Shown: positions 1 to 9,661 of the stretch, one piece after another
How positions within the stretch are numbered: position 1 is the stretch's first letter
Layout: every line of letters starts with the position of its first letter
Source: Flavobacteriaceae bacterium UBA4439
GTDB lineage: Bacteria > Bacteroidota > Bacteroidia > Flavobacteriales > Flavobacteriaceae
Direction: 5' to 3'
Assembly: GCA_002390455.1 (NCBI GenBank)
Contig: DGPN01000015.1
Span: forward strand, 47,127-111,126
Length of the DNA: 64,000 nt
The notes under the pieces: model-generated
The model's database searches: none
Seen by the model: only the letters and a program-made list of their open reading frames with translations
Told to the model about the DNA's origin: nothing
Made by a program: the position numbers and the translations under genes

Positions 1-1
1 A

Positions 2-541
2 AAAAAGGCTTTTGATATTGCCGATGTTGCCAATGAAATCGCTGACAAACTGATCCATCGACATCCCCATATTTATGGTGAAACCGAGGTAGAAGACGCA
101 GAGCAAGTGGTCAAAAACTGGGAGGCCATCAAGTTAAAAGAGGGTAAGAAAAGTGTCTTGGAAGGTGTTCCCAAGACCCTTCCTGCACTGGTTAAGGCCT
201 ACAGGATTCAGGATAAGGTTTCTGGGGTAGGTTTTGACTGGGACAAAACAGAAGCAGTTCTGGACAAAGTCAAAGAGGAATTGGCTGAGCTGAGTACTGA
301 AATAGAAAGTGGTGATTCAAATCAAATGGAGGCCGAGTTTGGTGATGTGATGTTTTCACTGATTAACTATGCACGATTTCTAAAGATAAATCCTGAAAAT
401 GCTCTAGAACGTACCAATAAAAAATTCATCAAACGCTTTAGCTATATAGAAGAAAAAGCCGACGAATCTCAAAGGAAAGTTAGTGAGTTGAGTATTGAAG
501 AAATGGAAGTTTTATGGCAGGAAGCAAAAAAAACAGAATAA
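2..541 (+). CDS. mazG: Nucleoside triphosphate pyrophosphohydrolase MazG, C-terminal part
   Basis: This is the 3' part of an open frame that runs in from before the window; 179 residues are visible. MazG hydrolyses (d)NTPs to NMP and pyrophosphate in the cytosol. The visible part starts near the motif RHPHIYGE, which is typical of the linker before the second MazG domain. The C-terminal domain follows, with the helical metal-binding signature (KEELAEL, then EFGDVMFSL, i.e. ExxE and ExxD). An internal GTG at 107 is not the start, because the upstream residues are clearly family sequence. The stop lies 1 nt from the convergent DUF349 gene and there is no terminator hairpin. Confidence 0.93.
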   Translation, partial: KKAFDIADVANEIADKLIHRHPHIYGETEVEDAEQVVKNWEAIKLKEGKKSVLEGVPKTLPALVKAYRIQDKVSGVGFDWDKTEAVLDKVKEELAELSTEIESGDSNQMEAEFGDVMFSLINYARFLKINPENALERTNKKFIKRFSYIEEKADESQRKVSELSIEEMEVLWQEAKKTE

Positions 542-542
542 T

Positions 543-2519
543 TTAAACTTCTGTTTCTCCTTCAATACCCTCCTCGTCAATCGATTCTTCTTGATCAGCA
601 GTATTTCTTGCGACTGCTTCCCGTTTAAGTTTTCTCAAACCTATCAATTTTTCTTTATGCTTTTCAATTTCAGATTTGAGGCGATTCAACTTGGAAGTAA
701 CATCGATCAAAAGAGGGTTGTCAGCGCTGGAATTTGAAAAATATTCGAGATTGTTTTCCAATTGCCGAGCCTCTGATTTGAATTCTTCAATGATCTTCTT
801 TATATTTTGAATTTCATGACTCAATCCATTTTCGTCGTCTTTGATGAGGGAAAAATGAATGTGATTTTTGGCCTCTGCCTTCACACTTTTTTCCATATCA
901 GATTTATCGATCAGTGCAATGAAGGCCTTGTTGAAATCTTCAATACTTTTGGAATTGGTATTGCCGCTCAATTGGCCCAATTTACTAAACTCTTCCCATT
1001 GATAATTGAAAAATTCTTTAAAGGGTTCTAGTTCGGGAGGCATTTGAATGCCGGCTATACTTTTAATGAAGGTTTCTTTATTTTGATAAGCCTCCAACTC
1101 GTTTTTGTTTATCCTCTGATAACCAGATTTGATGCGTTCAAAATATAGATTACATTGGGAGCGAAACTCTTCCCAAAGTGTATTAGAAAGCTTCCTCGGA
1201 ATAAAACCTACAGATCTCCAATCTTTCTGAATGTTTTTCATTCGGTTATTGTAACTCCTCCAATCCTCATTTTCTAATATTTCCTTTACCTCAGTGATCA
1301 AGGCTTTTTTAAGATCAATATTCTTTTTTTGTTCTGCCTTTTGAGACTTGTAAAATTGATTTTTTTCTCGATTGATTTCTCGGCTAATTTCTCTGAATCG
1401 ATTCCAAGAGGTTTTACTGAATTTTTTGGTTACCTGTCCGATGGATTGGAACTCAGCTCTCATTTTATTGAACTCATCGATGGTTTTTCGCCACTCATTG
1501 TGATTTTGTGGTGGATTGTTTTTGATCTCCTCCATACGATCCAAAATCGAGTTCTTTTTGTTTAGGTTTTCTTCAAGGATATTATCGTATTCCTTGTCAA
1601 ACTCTTGTCTTCGTGCATGAATAATTTGACTGGCGGCTTGGAAACGTTCCCACAATTCTTCTCTATGTTCTTTGGCAACAGGCCCAAGGTCATTTTTCCA
1701 TAATCTGTGAAGGGTGTTTAGATCACGTGAGGCCTTAAGCACATCGGGTATTTTCGAAAGTGATTCTGCCTGTTCGATGATTTTAATTTTCTCTTCATAA
1801 TTGTGTTTAAAATCTAAATCTCTCAACTCGCGATTGAGGTGAAGAAAATCATAAAATATTTCTGTATGATGTTTGTAGGTCTGCCAAACGTTATTGCTTT
1901 GGGCTCTGGGAACAGGCCCAGTTTTGTGCCAACTGTCCTGTAGATTTTTGAATTTTTTATAAATCGTATTGATGTTTTCATCAATATTGATAAGTTCTTT
2001 CAAACTTTCAATGATCTCTAATTTTCGATCAAGATTGAGTTTTTGAGCTTGTTCTCTTTCTTGAAAATAGGTTCTTTTGTTTTTTTTGTATTCCCGAAAA
2101 TTTTGATCAAATGCGTTTTTGTACTGGGGTTTAAAATAAAAGTCAATTTCGTTACCTCCTTCTTTGATGAAATCCTCCTTTTTCTCCTGTATTTCCGATT
2201 TGAACTTGGTTTCGAAAGTGTGGATGATTTCCTTGATGTTTTTATCGTCGGTAAACCATTGTTCTGCTTTAATTCTTTTTTGAAATTCTTCAACCAATTC
2301 AGTAAAACTCAGTTGACTGAAGTTTTTGGTTTGCTCCTGAGGAGTTTCTGAGTTTTTTTGATCCTCACTTTCTGCCGCTACTTCATTTGTGACATCAGTA
2401 TCTTCTTCGGAGGTAGCTTCACTGGGTTCAGAGGCACCTTCAGGAGGGGGAATCGTCTCGGACGATTGCACCTTTTTCTCTTCCTGAGGATCATTGGCTA
2501 TATCATTTGTATTTGCCAT
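543..2519 (-). CDS. DUF349 domain-containing protein
   Basis: A 658-residue protein. The acidic, low-complexity N-terminus (about residues 1-75, rich in E, T and S) is followed by several DUF349 repeats of about 70 residues. Each carries the hallmark W..F...G.(V/I)P followed by NxxW..F, for example DSWHKTGPVPRAQSNNVWQTY, KNDLGPVAKEHREELWERF and WRSVGFIPRKLSNTLWEEF. A charged coiled-coil tail ends the protein. The family is conserved in Bacteroidota and its biochemical role is unknown. The repeats predict a long helical cytosolic protein. The gene is convergent with mazG and stands apart from aroE by about 57 nt that include a run of A/T. Confidence 0.9.
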   Translation of the reverse strand: MANTNDIANDPQEEKKVQSSETIPPPEGASEPSEATSEEDTDVTNEVAAESEDQKNSETPQEQTKNFSQLSFTELVEEFQKRIKAEQWFTDDKNIKEIIHTFETKFKSEIQEKKEDFIKEGGNEIDFYFKPQYKNAFDQNFREYKKNKRTYFQEREQAQKLNLDRKLEIIESLKELINIDENINTIYKKFKNLQDSWHKTGPVPRAQSNNVWQTYKHHTEIFYDFLHLNRELRDLDFKHNYEEKIKIIEQAESLSKIPDVLKASRDLNTLHRLWKNDLGPVAKEHREELWERFQAASQIIHARRQEFDKEYDNILEENLNKKNSILDRMEEIKNNPPQNHNEWRKTIDEFNKMRAEFQSIGQVTKKFSKTSWNRFREISREINREKNQFYKSQKAEQKKNIDLKKALITEVKEILENEDWRSYNNRMKNIQKDWRSVGFIPRKLSNTLWEEFRSQCNLYFERIKSGYQRINKNELEAYQNKETFIKSIAGIQMPPELEPFKEFFNYQWEEFSKLGQLSGNTNSKSIEDFNKAFIALIDKSDMEKSVKAEAKNHIHFSLIKDDENGLSHEIQNIKKIIEEFKSEARQLENNLEYFSNSSADNPLLIDVTSKLNRLKSEIEKHKEKLIGLRKLKREAVARNTADQEESIDEEGIEGETEV

Positions 2520-2576
2520 ATAAGGTATTATTATGAATTAATTTTTTTAAAATTTACAAAAAAAAAAAATGTCAGC

Positions 2577-3329
2577 CTATTGATTCCAAATCTCCCAAGA
2601 TTTTTCGGCTTGGTATTCCAGCATTTTTTGTCCATTTAAGATTTTACATCCCCTTTGCTTTCCCTCTCTTAAAAAACGCGTTTCTGGTGGATTGTAAATT
2701 AAATCATAGAGAATATGATTCTCGGTTAGTGAGGAGTAGGGCAAATCTGGCACTGCCTCAATATTGGGAAATGTTCCTACCGGGGAAGCATTGATGATTA
2801 AGTGATATTCGTTCATTACCGTTTCATCAATTGCTTCATATGGAATTGCATTTTCATTTGAACTCCTTGAGACGTAGGAAAATTCGATTTTTAATTTTTT
2901 CATTACATAGGCCACCGCAGAAGAGGCTCCGCCAGTGCCAAGAATCAATGCTTTTTTAGGGAGAGTATTGATGATTTCTAAAAGGGATTTTTCAAACCCA
3001 TAGACATCAGTGTTGTGACCACTGATACTCCCGTCGTGATGAAATTTAATCGTATTTACTGCATTCATTTCTTTTGCAGTAGGGGAAAGGCGATCCAAAA
3101 AAGGAACGACCTCTCTTTTGTATGGCGTGGTGACATTGAGTCCTGAAATATTCTTTTGAGTGAATACTTTTTTTAGTGCCTCAATTTGCTTTAAATCAAA
3201 GTTTTCATAAGAGCAATCTTGTAAATTTTCGGTTTCAAATTTTTGTTTGAAATATCCCCTCGAAAAAGAATAGGTTATATTTCTACCGATCAACCCAAAG
3301 CGCTTGGTCTTATTTTTTTTGGACTCCAT
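2577..3329 (-). CDS. aroE: Shikimate dehydrogenase
   Basis: A 250-residue NADPH-dependent enzyme that reduces 3-dehydroshikimate to shikimate in aromatic amino acid synthesis. The N-terminal substrate domain has the S-x-S shikimate contact (YSFSRGYF, about residue 20) and the catalytic lysine in NVTTPYKREV. NTDVYGFEKSL carries the conserved Asp. The Rossmann nucleotide loop is LGTGGASSAV at about residue 130. The length is slightly below the 270 usual in Proteobacteria and typical for Bacteroidota. The start overlaps the end of the upstream DUF368 gene by 20 nt, so the two are co-transcribed and probably translationally coupled. Confidence 0.95.
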   Translation of the reverse strand: MESKKNKTKRFGLIGRNITYSFSRGYFKQKFETENLQDCSYENFDLKQIEALKKVFTQKNISGLNVTTPYKREVVPFLDRLSPTAKEMNAVNTIKFHHDGSISGHNTDVYGFEKSLLEIINTLPKKALILGTGGASSAVAYVMKKLKIEFSYVSRSSNENAIPYEAIDETVMNEYHLIINASPVGTFPNIEAVPDLPYSSLTENHILYDLIYNPPETRFLREGKQRGCKILNGQKMLEYQAEKSWEIWNQ

Positions 3330-4323
3330 ATTTTTCCAGCAAGCTTACGATTAATATTCCTAAAATTATGAATAAAGTGATGAACCAAAAATGAGTGTCT
3401 AAAAAATCTGGTAAATAATAGTCATAATGTTCAATGACAGGATTCCCAACACTATTGTATAGTACTTCCCCTGTGTTGTTCTTAACAAAAACTTCGTTTC
3501 TCCATGGCCAAATTACCCCCAGTGACCCTGCGATAAAACCTACAATGGTCGCCAAAGTGATTTGTTTGAATTTTTTTAAAACAAAACTCAATATGTTCGA
3601 AAACATAACCAGACCTGAAATGGAGCCGAGAGTGAAAATCACTGCCAGTTGAAGCAGTTTCATTCTGGATTGATCTTGTATAAACTCGAAATTGAATTGA
3701 ATTACATCGGTCAGGGTAAAATAAATGGCATTGACTGCATCGACCAACAAAAGGGTGTAATTGCCCAGTAAAAGAAGTAGAAACGAGCCAGATAAGCCCG
3801 GAAGGGTCATACCAGAGACACTGATAATTCCACAAAACAACACAAAGAGAAGGCCGTCATTCTCGGCGGAGGGTTTGGATAACATTATGATCAATCCTAT
3901 GGACAGTCCTGAGAGGAAAAAAAGGAATGTCTTTATATTCCATTTTTCCAGCTGAAAATACACAAAATAGAGAGAGGCGAGTATCATCCCAAAAAAGACG
4001 CCCAATACTTGCATCTCAAAATTTTTGATTAGATAATCTAAAATCAGAGAAACGCTAAAGTAGCTAATGATAACCCCTGAGAAAAGTAATACAAGAAAAC
4101 GTCCGTTGGTGTATTGATAAAAAGGACGCCAACCCCTTCGAATCAATATGGCCAATGCTTTGAGATTGATTTTTTGTAAGGAATAAATCAATTCTTCGTA
4201 AAACCCTGCTACAAAAGCAACAATACCACCTGATACGCCTGGAACTTTATTGGCCGCTCCCATAGCGATTCCCTTTAAAACTAAAATTATATCCTTTCGA
4301 TAAGATTTATTTTTTTGACTCAC
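3310..4323 (-). CDS. DUF368 membrane protein (PopT-type undecaprenyl-phosphate translocase), second of a tandem pair
   Basis: A 337-residue polytopic membrane protein with about 8-10 hydrophobic segments. Two pseudo-repeated signature loops are visible: GAANKVPGVSGGI near the N-terminus and MTLPGLSGSFLLLLLGNY in the middle, as expected for an inverted-repeat transporter fold. DUF368 proteins (PopT) have been shown in other bacteria to return the lipid carrier undecaprenyl phosphate across the inner membrane for cell-wall and surface-glycan synthesis. That role is inferred here. The start is a GTG inside a GTGA overlap with the upstream paralogue. It differs considerably from that paralogue outside the PG-SG loops, so this is an old duplication. 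Confidence 0.88.
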   Translation of the reverse strand: MSQKNKSYRKDIILVLKGIAMGAANKVPGVSGGIVAFVAGFYEELIYSLQKINLKALAILIRRGWRPFYQYTNGRFLVLLFSGVIISYFSVSLILDYLIKNFEMQVLGVFFGMILASLYFVYFQLEKWNIKTFLFFLSGLSIGLIIMLSKPSAENDGLLFVLFCGIISVSGMTLPGLSGSFLLLLLGNYTLLLVDAVNAIYFTLTDVIQFNFEFIQDQSRMKLLQLAVIFTLGSISGLVMFSNILSFVLKKFKQITLATIVGFIAGSLGVIWPWRNEVFVKNNTGEVLYNSVGNPVIEHYDYYLPDFLDTHFWFITLFIILGILIVSLLEKYGVQKK

Positions 4324-5279
4324 TTTGGGGAATTAAATTTTTTTCTCTCCAAAATCCATACCAAATAAAGACCTGTGATAAAAAAAACAGCTGCAAGTAT
4401 AAGTTGGGGATCTTCTTGATAGTCAAAAGGGGAAATTGGTTTGGATAATGTTTTGTTGCTTTCGCCCAGAGACCACTCAAATTTTTGCTGCCAAGGCCAC
4501 AATTTGTGAAGCGCTCCAACCATAAGGCCAATCAATACTGCCATGGTCTTGTCGTGTTGCTTATCAAACAACCATTTTAGAATAGAAGCAAAAATTCTTA
4601 ATCCTATAACGATGCCTAAGATAAAAACGGAGAGTTGGGTAATTGTAGGAATCATGATTTCCAACTCTAGGTTGCTCAAACTCGTTATGGCACTTTTGAT
4701 TAAACTGATGACCGTGCTATAGCTTCCCAGAATAAGAAGTATGTAGGCTCCAGAGATTCCAGGCAAAATCATGGCAATAATCCCAAAGAAACCAGATATA
4801 AACAAATAAAACAGCCCTATTTCTCCATTAACTGGAGTCATTTGAGTCAATATAAAAGACAAAATAGCACTAAAAATCATCAGTAATGAATTGGATACAT
4901 TCCACTTCTTTAGTGTGTTTTTTAATAGAAAAATACTCGCAATTAGCAATCCCAAAAAGAAGGACCACAGTGGAATGGGGTGTTCGTTGATGAGCCAGTC
5001 GATGGCAAAAGACAGACTTAAAATGGCGGTAATGATTCCCAAGAAAAGAACCGTTAGAAATTCTCCATTGATGTTGGTCCAAAAAGACTTTATGCCCTCT
5101 TTTTTGAGACTTTTTAAATTTTTCAGGTTGATGGAGTCAATGGACTGAATGAGTTCTTTGTAAACCCCAAGTATTAGGGCAATAGTCCCTCCAGAGACAC
5201 CGGGCATGAGATCGGCAGTACCCATGGCCATTCCCTTGAAAAATAAAATGATTTTATCTTTGGAAATAAGATTTTTCAA
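4320..5279 (-). CDS. DUF368 membrane protein (PopT-type undecaprenyl-phosphate translocase), first of a tandem pair
   Basis: A 319-residue multispanning membrane protein. The signature loops are GTADLMPGVSGGTIA near residue 20 and MILPGISGAYILLILGSYS near residue 170. These are the two PG(V/I)SG half-repeats of the DUF368 family, whose studied members translocate undecaprenyl phosphate. No ATG lies near the expected N-terminus. The frame starts with TTG, placed so that the first loop lies at the family-typical distance from the start. It heads an operon with the second DUF368 gene and aroE. The link to a specific glycan pathway cannot be read from the neighbours. Confidence 0.88.
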   Translation of the reverse strand: MKNLISKDKIILFFKGMAMGTADLMPGVSGGTIALILGVYKELIQSIDSINLKNLKSLKKEGIKSFWTNINGEFLTVLFLGIITAILSLSFAIDWLINEHPIPLWSFFLGLLIASIFLLKNTLKKWNVSNSLLMIFSAILSFILTQMTPVNGEIGLFYLFISGFFGIIAMILPGISGAYILLILGSYSTVISLIKSAITSLSNLELEIMIPTITQLSVFILGIVIGLRIFASILKWLFDKQHDKTMAVLIGLMVGALHKLWPWQQKFEWSLGESNKTLSKPISPFDYQEDPQLILAAVFFITGLYLVWILERKKFNSPK

Positions 5280-5340
5280 AAGTAAAATTTTACCGCAATA
5301 TAGAGCGAAAAACCGAAATAGGAAATTTATACCCTATGGA

Positions 5341-6693
5341 TTAAAGTTTGATTAATTCAGGAAATAAATGATTGATATTTCTTGGAATTTTAATCTCATT
5401 TTTTATTTGGTTGAAAATCAATTGTGCTTCGTTTTGATCCCCCAACCTGAATTTACAACCTGCTATACGATACAAAATGGGAGCGTTTTTTTTGTGGTAT
5501 TGCAAGGCTTGTTCTCCTATTTTAAGAGCGCTTTGCCAATCATTGACCAGCATAAGAGAGTCCATCCACATGGTCCAGTTTTGAATATCGTGATTTCCAA
5601 GGTTGATGGCGGTTTCACAGCCTACAGCGGTTTCCTCATAATAGTTTAACTCGAAGTGAATGAGCGCACTTTTTTTCCACAAGTCTGTATTGTCGGAATT
5701 GGATTGTAAAGCTTTATTGACATAATGTTGCGCCTTGAGGAAGTCTTTTGTGTCGATCAGAAAATCAATCAGAGCCAACCAACTTTTTTCGTGGTTGGGT
5801 TCCAGTTTGATGGATTCTTCAAAATATCTAATGGCTAATTTATCGTTTCCTAATTTTAGATGACAAACTCCAATTTTGTGATTGACAAAAGCACTAGGAT
5901 CAGTAAAATTAAGTGAGAATTCAAAGTTGTCTATGGCTTCGTTGAGCCGTCCCATTTGTTCTAATAGATTCCCTTTTTCGATATAGGCTCCCGTAAAACA
6001 ATCGTCGCTGATGATGGCAAATTCAAAGGCAGAAAGGGCTTCTTCCAATTTGTTGATCTTGATGTATATTTTGCCCAGTTGATGCCAAGCTACTTCACTG
6101 TATGGATTGATTTCTAGAAGGTTGTTTAGTGTATTGATGGCTTCAATATCTTCACCCAATTGCTCGTAACAATACAATAAGTTGTAGAGGGACTGGTAGT
6201 CGTGTGAATTTTCCTTTACACATTTGTAAAAGAAATCTTTCGCTTTGATATAGTCTTCTAGGAATAAGTATTCCATACCCAACAAGTTCCATATTTCACT
6301 GGGTTCATCAGTCACCTCCAGTGCTTTTTTGAGGAACTCAATGGCTTTGAGATGATCCTTTTTTTTGGAGGAAATATTAGATCTTTGTAAGAAGATTTCT
6401 TCATGTTCAGGAGATATCTTCTCAATGATGTTGAGCATATCCTCTGCTTTTTTAAAGTCATCATCCATGAGTAATATTTCACTTTTGAGCAGCATTAATT
6501 CAACATTCTGAGGATGTTGCTCCATTCCCATTTTTATTGCTTTTTTGGCAAGGTTAAATTGGGCAAAATCAATATAGTGGTGGATGATGTTTTCGAATTC
6601 AAGGGCATCAAAGAACAGCACTTGGTTGGTTTTGAGCATTTGCTCAAATTTGGTTAAGGAGGGATTGGTATCTTCCGATAAATTATCGAACAT
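5341..6693 (-). CDS. Tetratricopeptide repeat protein
   Basis: A 450-residue soluble protein built almost entirely of TPR units. Clear repeats include ALEVTDEPSEIWNLLGMEYL, LLEINPYSEVAWHQLGKIY, AYIEKGNLLEQMGRLNEAI and SIKLEPNHEKSWLALIDFL, with the expected W/L/G/Y/A/P spacing. No signal peptide is visible, so a cytosolic scaffold or protein-interaction role is likely. The partner is not evident. Close relatives sit in this position, near a class III aminotransferase and an OstA-like gene, in other flavobacteria. It is separated from its neighbours by 61 nt and 92 nt. Confidence 0.88.
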   Translation of the reverse strand: MFDNLSEDTNPSLTKFEQMLKTNQVLFFDALEFENIIHHYIDFAQFNLAKKAIKMGMEQHPQNVELMLLKSEILLMDDDFKKAEDMLNIIEKISPEHEEIFLQRSNISSKKKDHLKAIEFLKKALEVTDEPSEIWNLLGMEYLFLEDYIKAKDFFYKCVKENSHDYQSLYNLLYCYEQLGEDIEAINTLNNLLEINPYSEVAWHQLGKIYIKINKLEEALSAFEFAIISDDCFTGAYIEKGNLLEQMGRLNEAIDNFEFSLNFTDPSAFVNHKIGVCHLKLGNDKLAIRYFEESIKLEPNHEKSWLALIDFLIDTKDFLKAQHYVNKALQSNSDNTDLWKKSALIHFELNYYEETAVGCETAINLGNHDIQNWTMWMDSLMLVNDWQSALKIGEQALQYHKKNAPILYRIAGCKFRLGDQNEAQLIFNQIKNEIKIPRNINHLFPELIKL

Positions 6694-6785
6694 AAAGTTT
6701 AATTCTTTATCTAAATTTATTGAAGAATAGAAGATTCATTGAGTAGAACGGTTTATTCTTTTCAACAAAAGTATTAACATTGATA

Positions 6786-7961
6786 TTAAATTTCGTCGAG
6801 GGTTTCTTTGATGATTTTACATCCCAAGATAATTTCTTCTTCACTGATGTTTAAAGGAGGTGAAATCCTTATTGCATTTTTCTCCCACAATAACCAGAAT
6901 AATAGAAGTCCTTTTTCTATGCAGCGGTGGACTAATAAATTGGGAATTTCTGGGCTTTCGAAGATAGGAGCCAACATCAATCCTTTACCACTGATGCTTT
7001 TAATCATAGAGTGTTTTAGGTTTTTTCTAAATATTTTTTCCTTCTGCTCAATTTGTTGGATCAAATTTGTAGATAGGATTTCATTGATGGTGGTTAAGGC
7101 TGCGGTGGCAATGACAGGATTTCCCCCAAAAGTGGTAATGTGACCAAGTTTGGGTTGATCTTCCAATTTTTGCATTAGTTTTTTGGAGGCGGAGAAAGCG
7201 CCTATGGGTAATCCCCCTCCCAGTGCTTTTCCCATGACTACAATATCGGGAGCAACACCAAAATGCTCAAAGCCGAACATTTTACCCGTCCGACCAAACC
7301 CCGGTTGAATTTCGTCAAGTAGGAGGAGAGCACCTTTATCTTCACATCTTTTTTTGACTTTCTTTAGGTAATCATCCTGTGGTAAAATAAATCCCGCTCC
7401 CCCTTGAATGGTTTCCAATAAGACTGCCGCAGTATTTTCATTAATCTGGCTTAAATCTTCTTCTGCATTGAAGTGAAGAAAACGCACTCCTGGAAGTAAT
7501 GGGCGGTAACTCTTTTTTTGTTGTTCATAGCCCAGTAAACTGAGTGCTCCATGTGTGCTGCCATGATAGGATCGATGAGCGGCAACGAGTCCAGATCTTT
7601 GTGTTACTCGCTTGGCGAGTTTCAATGCGCCTTCTATGGCTTCGGTGCCCGAATTGGTCAGATATACGACTTCATGGCTTTTGGGGAGGAGGTTCACCAG
7701 TTTTTTACAGAGGGCTACTGCTGGGGCTTGGGCAAATTCGCCATAGACCATGACATGCATGTATTTTTCTATTTGTGATTTAAGAGCGCTGACTACTTTC
7801 GGGTGGGAATGACCCAATGGGAGTGCCGATACACCAGCCACAAAATCTAAATAGGATTTTCCTTGTGTATCGAATAGATAGCTGCCGCTGGCACGCTCGA
7901 TTTCCAAGCCGAGGGGATGGGGAGTGGTTTTGGCTTGGTATTTTAAAAAATCTTCCAGCAT
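6786..7961 (-). CDS. Class III aminotransferase (acetylornithine/4-aminobutyrate aminotransferase family)
   Basis: A 391-residue PLP enzyme of the fold-type I class III group. Visible features are the N-terminal FVAGVSALPLGHSHP, the Gly/Ser phosphate-binding loop LTNSGTEAIEGALKLAKR, the Asp-containing LLLDEIQPGFGRTG that contacts the PLP ring nitrogen, and the Schiff-base lysine in VVMGKALGGGLPIGAF. The family includes acetylornithine and omega-amino acid aminotransferases. No arginine-pathway genes adjoin it, so the substrate is undecided. The start codon immediately follows the stop of the OstA-like gene, which shows co-transcription. Confidence 0.9.
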   Translation of the reverse strand: MLEDFLKYQAKTTPHPLGLEIERASGSYLFDTQGKSYLDFVAGVSALPLGHSHPKVVSALKSQIEKYMHVMVYGEFAQAPAVALCKKLVNLLPKSHEVVYLTNSGTEAIEGALKLAKRVTQRSGLVAAHRSYHGSTHGALSLLGYEQQKKSYRPLLPGVRFLHFNAEEDLSQINENTAAVLLETIQGGAGFILPQDDYLKKVKKRCEDKGALLLLDEIQPGFGRTGKMFGFEHFGVAPDIVVMGKALGGGLPIGAFSASKKLMQKLEDQPKLGHITTFGGNPVIATAALTTINEILSTNLIQQIEQKEKIFRKNLKHSMIKSISGKGLMLAPIFESPEIPNLLVHRCIEKGLLLFWLLWEKNAIRISPPLNISEEEIILGCKIIKETLDEI

Positions 7962-9629
7962 TTATTCCTCGATTTTTTCCGTAAAAGCCTCAGGAACATT
8001 AATCTCTTTTATTTCAGTGGGTTGAAATTGATTGTCCTCTTCACTAAAAAGCTGGAGGATCGTATTAGGACGTTCCTCTTCCCTCCAGATAAAGCCATCG
8101 AGTTTACGTTCGTTAATGGGTAAATCCTTGTCTGGAAATAAATCTCCATCAGGACTAACAAAGAAAGTGATGTCTTCAATCTCGTTTTCTTTGGTAATCA
8201 TTTTAAGTCGGCTGCATGTGGTCTTATCAATCCCTATCAATTCATTTTCCTCGTCCGAATACATATAATAGATGACCTCGGTGTTTTTGCTGACGTCAAT
8301 TTCACTGAGTTTCCCATCTTGGAAAAGACCGTCGAGAACTCCACCCTTAATTTGATTAAAACCAGTCTCACTTATAGAATCTCTTTCTACAATCCAACTG
8401 TTACCTACAATTTTTAGGGAATCCAGTTTTTTTGTTTTTATGTCCGAGATTAGAAATATTTTGTCTCCGGACATTTGACTTTTTCCAAACCAAAGAATAG
8501 GGTTTTTTTTATTTTTTTGACTGGAGGATAAAATTTGATTTTCTTTACGATTTAGAGGCAACTTGAGGAGCTTTATAAGTCCTGTACTATGGTCTAGATG
8601 AAGAGAGTCTGATTTCCCCCTCAGATCTTTTTTAAAAATTCTAACATCGTAGTACCCCCTTAAAATCTTTTTTTCAGGTGGCCCTGTAGCAATGAGTGTA
8701 TCGGCATGGATGTAGAGCGAGTCTTGATCAATGATATTAATGGCCAGAGCTCTTCGGGTGATGATGGCAGAATCTTTGGCCTTGAAAATTTCACCGTAAT
8801 GGCCATTGATTACAGATTTGTTTAGGGTATCAATTACACTGACATTGTTGGTTGCAGCAGCATAATTCCTTTCATTTTCAAAATACAAACTGTCTCCTCT
8901 GATTTCTTTATTATCATAAAAAATGACTGCATTTTTTTGAAAATTACCTTTTTGTAATTGGGTGTCATAAGCTCCCTTTTCACAGAAAATATCGTATTCC
9001 TCTCCCACGATGGTTGTCTTTCCGTAGAAGAATGCCTTATCACTTTCGGTATAATAATCCAGTTGTTGAGATTTCAGCTCATACTCTGGATCGTCAATTT
9101 TTACCCTAGTGATGAATCGATATTTTTTTTCATTCATAAAGTAGGTTCCCCGTATGCTGGTCAGTTTTCTTTTTTCATCTACGATGGTTCCAAATGAATT
9201 GTAAAAGGCTTTGGAGTTGGCTCGATCCAAATAGAGGGTATCGGTTTTGAGCGTCATATCGGGTCTTTCGAGCACTACTTTTCCCCACGCCTTGGCCAGT
9301 TTACTAGTTCCGTCATATTCGATTTGCTCACAAGTCATTTTTAAACTATCACCTTGGGTAAAGACCACATCACCATTGGCTTTAAAAAAATTCTCCTTGG
9401 GATAGAAATAGGAAATATCCGATTTGATCAAGGCGCCCTCGTGAAAAAGATGAACTCTGATTCCTTCTTTTTTCACCAATATGTTGGCCCCAGGAAAATA
9501 AAATTCATCTTGGGTGGAACCTCCAGCCTGAATGATTTTAATGATTTTTGGTTCTTCTTGCGCTACTACTTTTCCTATCGCCAATAGAAAAATGAGCTGA
9601 AGTATGCCGACTTGAATATTCTTTTTCAC
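7962..9629 (-). CDS. OstA/LptA-like protein (LPS transport family)
   Basis: A 555-residue exported protein. The signal peptide is about residues 1-23, ending GKVVAQ. The first 200 residues carry OstA/LptA-type beta-jellyroll repeats (NFFKANGDVVFTQGDSLKMTCEQIEYD; LAKAWGKVVLERPDMTLKTDTLYLD), which in LptA form the periplasmic slide for lipopolysaccharide. The rest continues the beta-rich pattern and is much longer than E. coli LptA (185 residues), as usual for Bacteroidota. The start is GTG. It sits between purA and the aminotransferase. A role in LPS transit to the outer membrane is inferred from the fold. Confidence 0.82.
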   Translation of the reverse strand: MKKNIQVGILQLIFLLAIGKVVAQEEPKIIKIIQAGGSTQDEFYFPGANILVKKEGIRVHLFHEGALIKSDISYFYPKENFFKANGDVVFTQGDSLKMTCEQIEYDGTSKLAKAWGKVVLERPDMTLKTDTLYLDRANSKAFYNSFGTIVDEKRKLTSIRGTYFMNEKKYRFITRVKIDDPEYELKSQQLDYYTESDKAFFYGKTTIVGEEYDIFCEKGAYDTQLQKGNFQKNAVIFYDNKEIRGDSLYFENERNYAAATNNVSVIDTLNKSVINGHYGEIFKAKDSAIITRRALAINIIDQDSLYIHADTLIATGPPEKKILRGYYDVRIFKKDLRGKSDSLHLDHSTGLIKLLKLPLNRKENQILSSSQKNKKNPILWFGKSQMSGDKIFLISDIKTKKLDSLKIVGNSWIVERDSISETGFNQIKGGVLDGLFQDGKLSEIDVSKNTEVIYYMYSDEENELIGIDKTTCSRLKMITKENEIEDITFFVSPDGDLFPDKDLPINERKLDGFIWREEERPNTILQLFSEEDNQFQPTEIKEINVPEAFTEKIEE

Positions 9630-9661
9630 AGTAAGTGGTTGTTGGCACTAAATTAGAAAAT

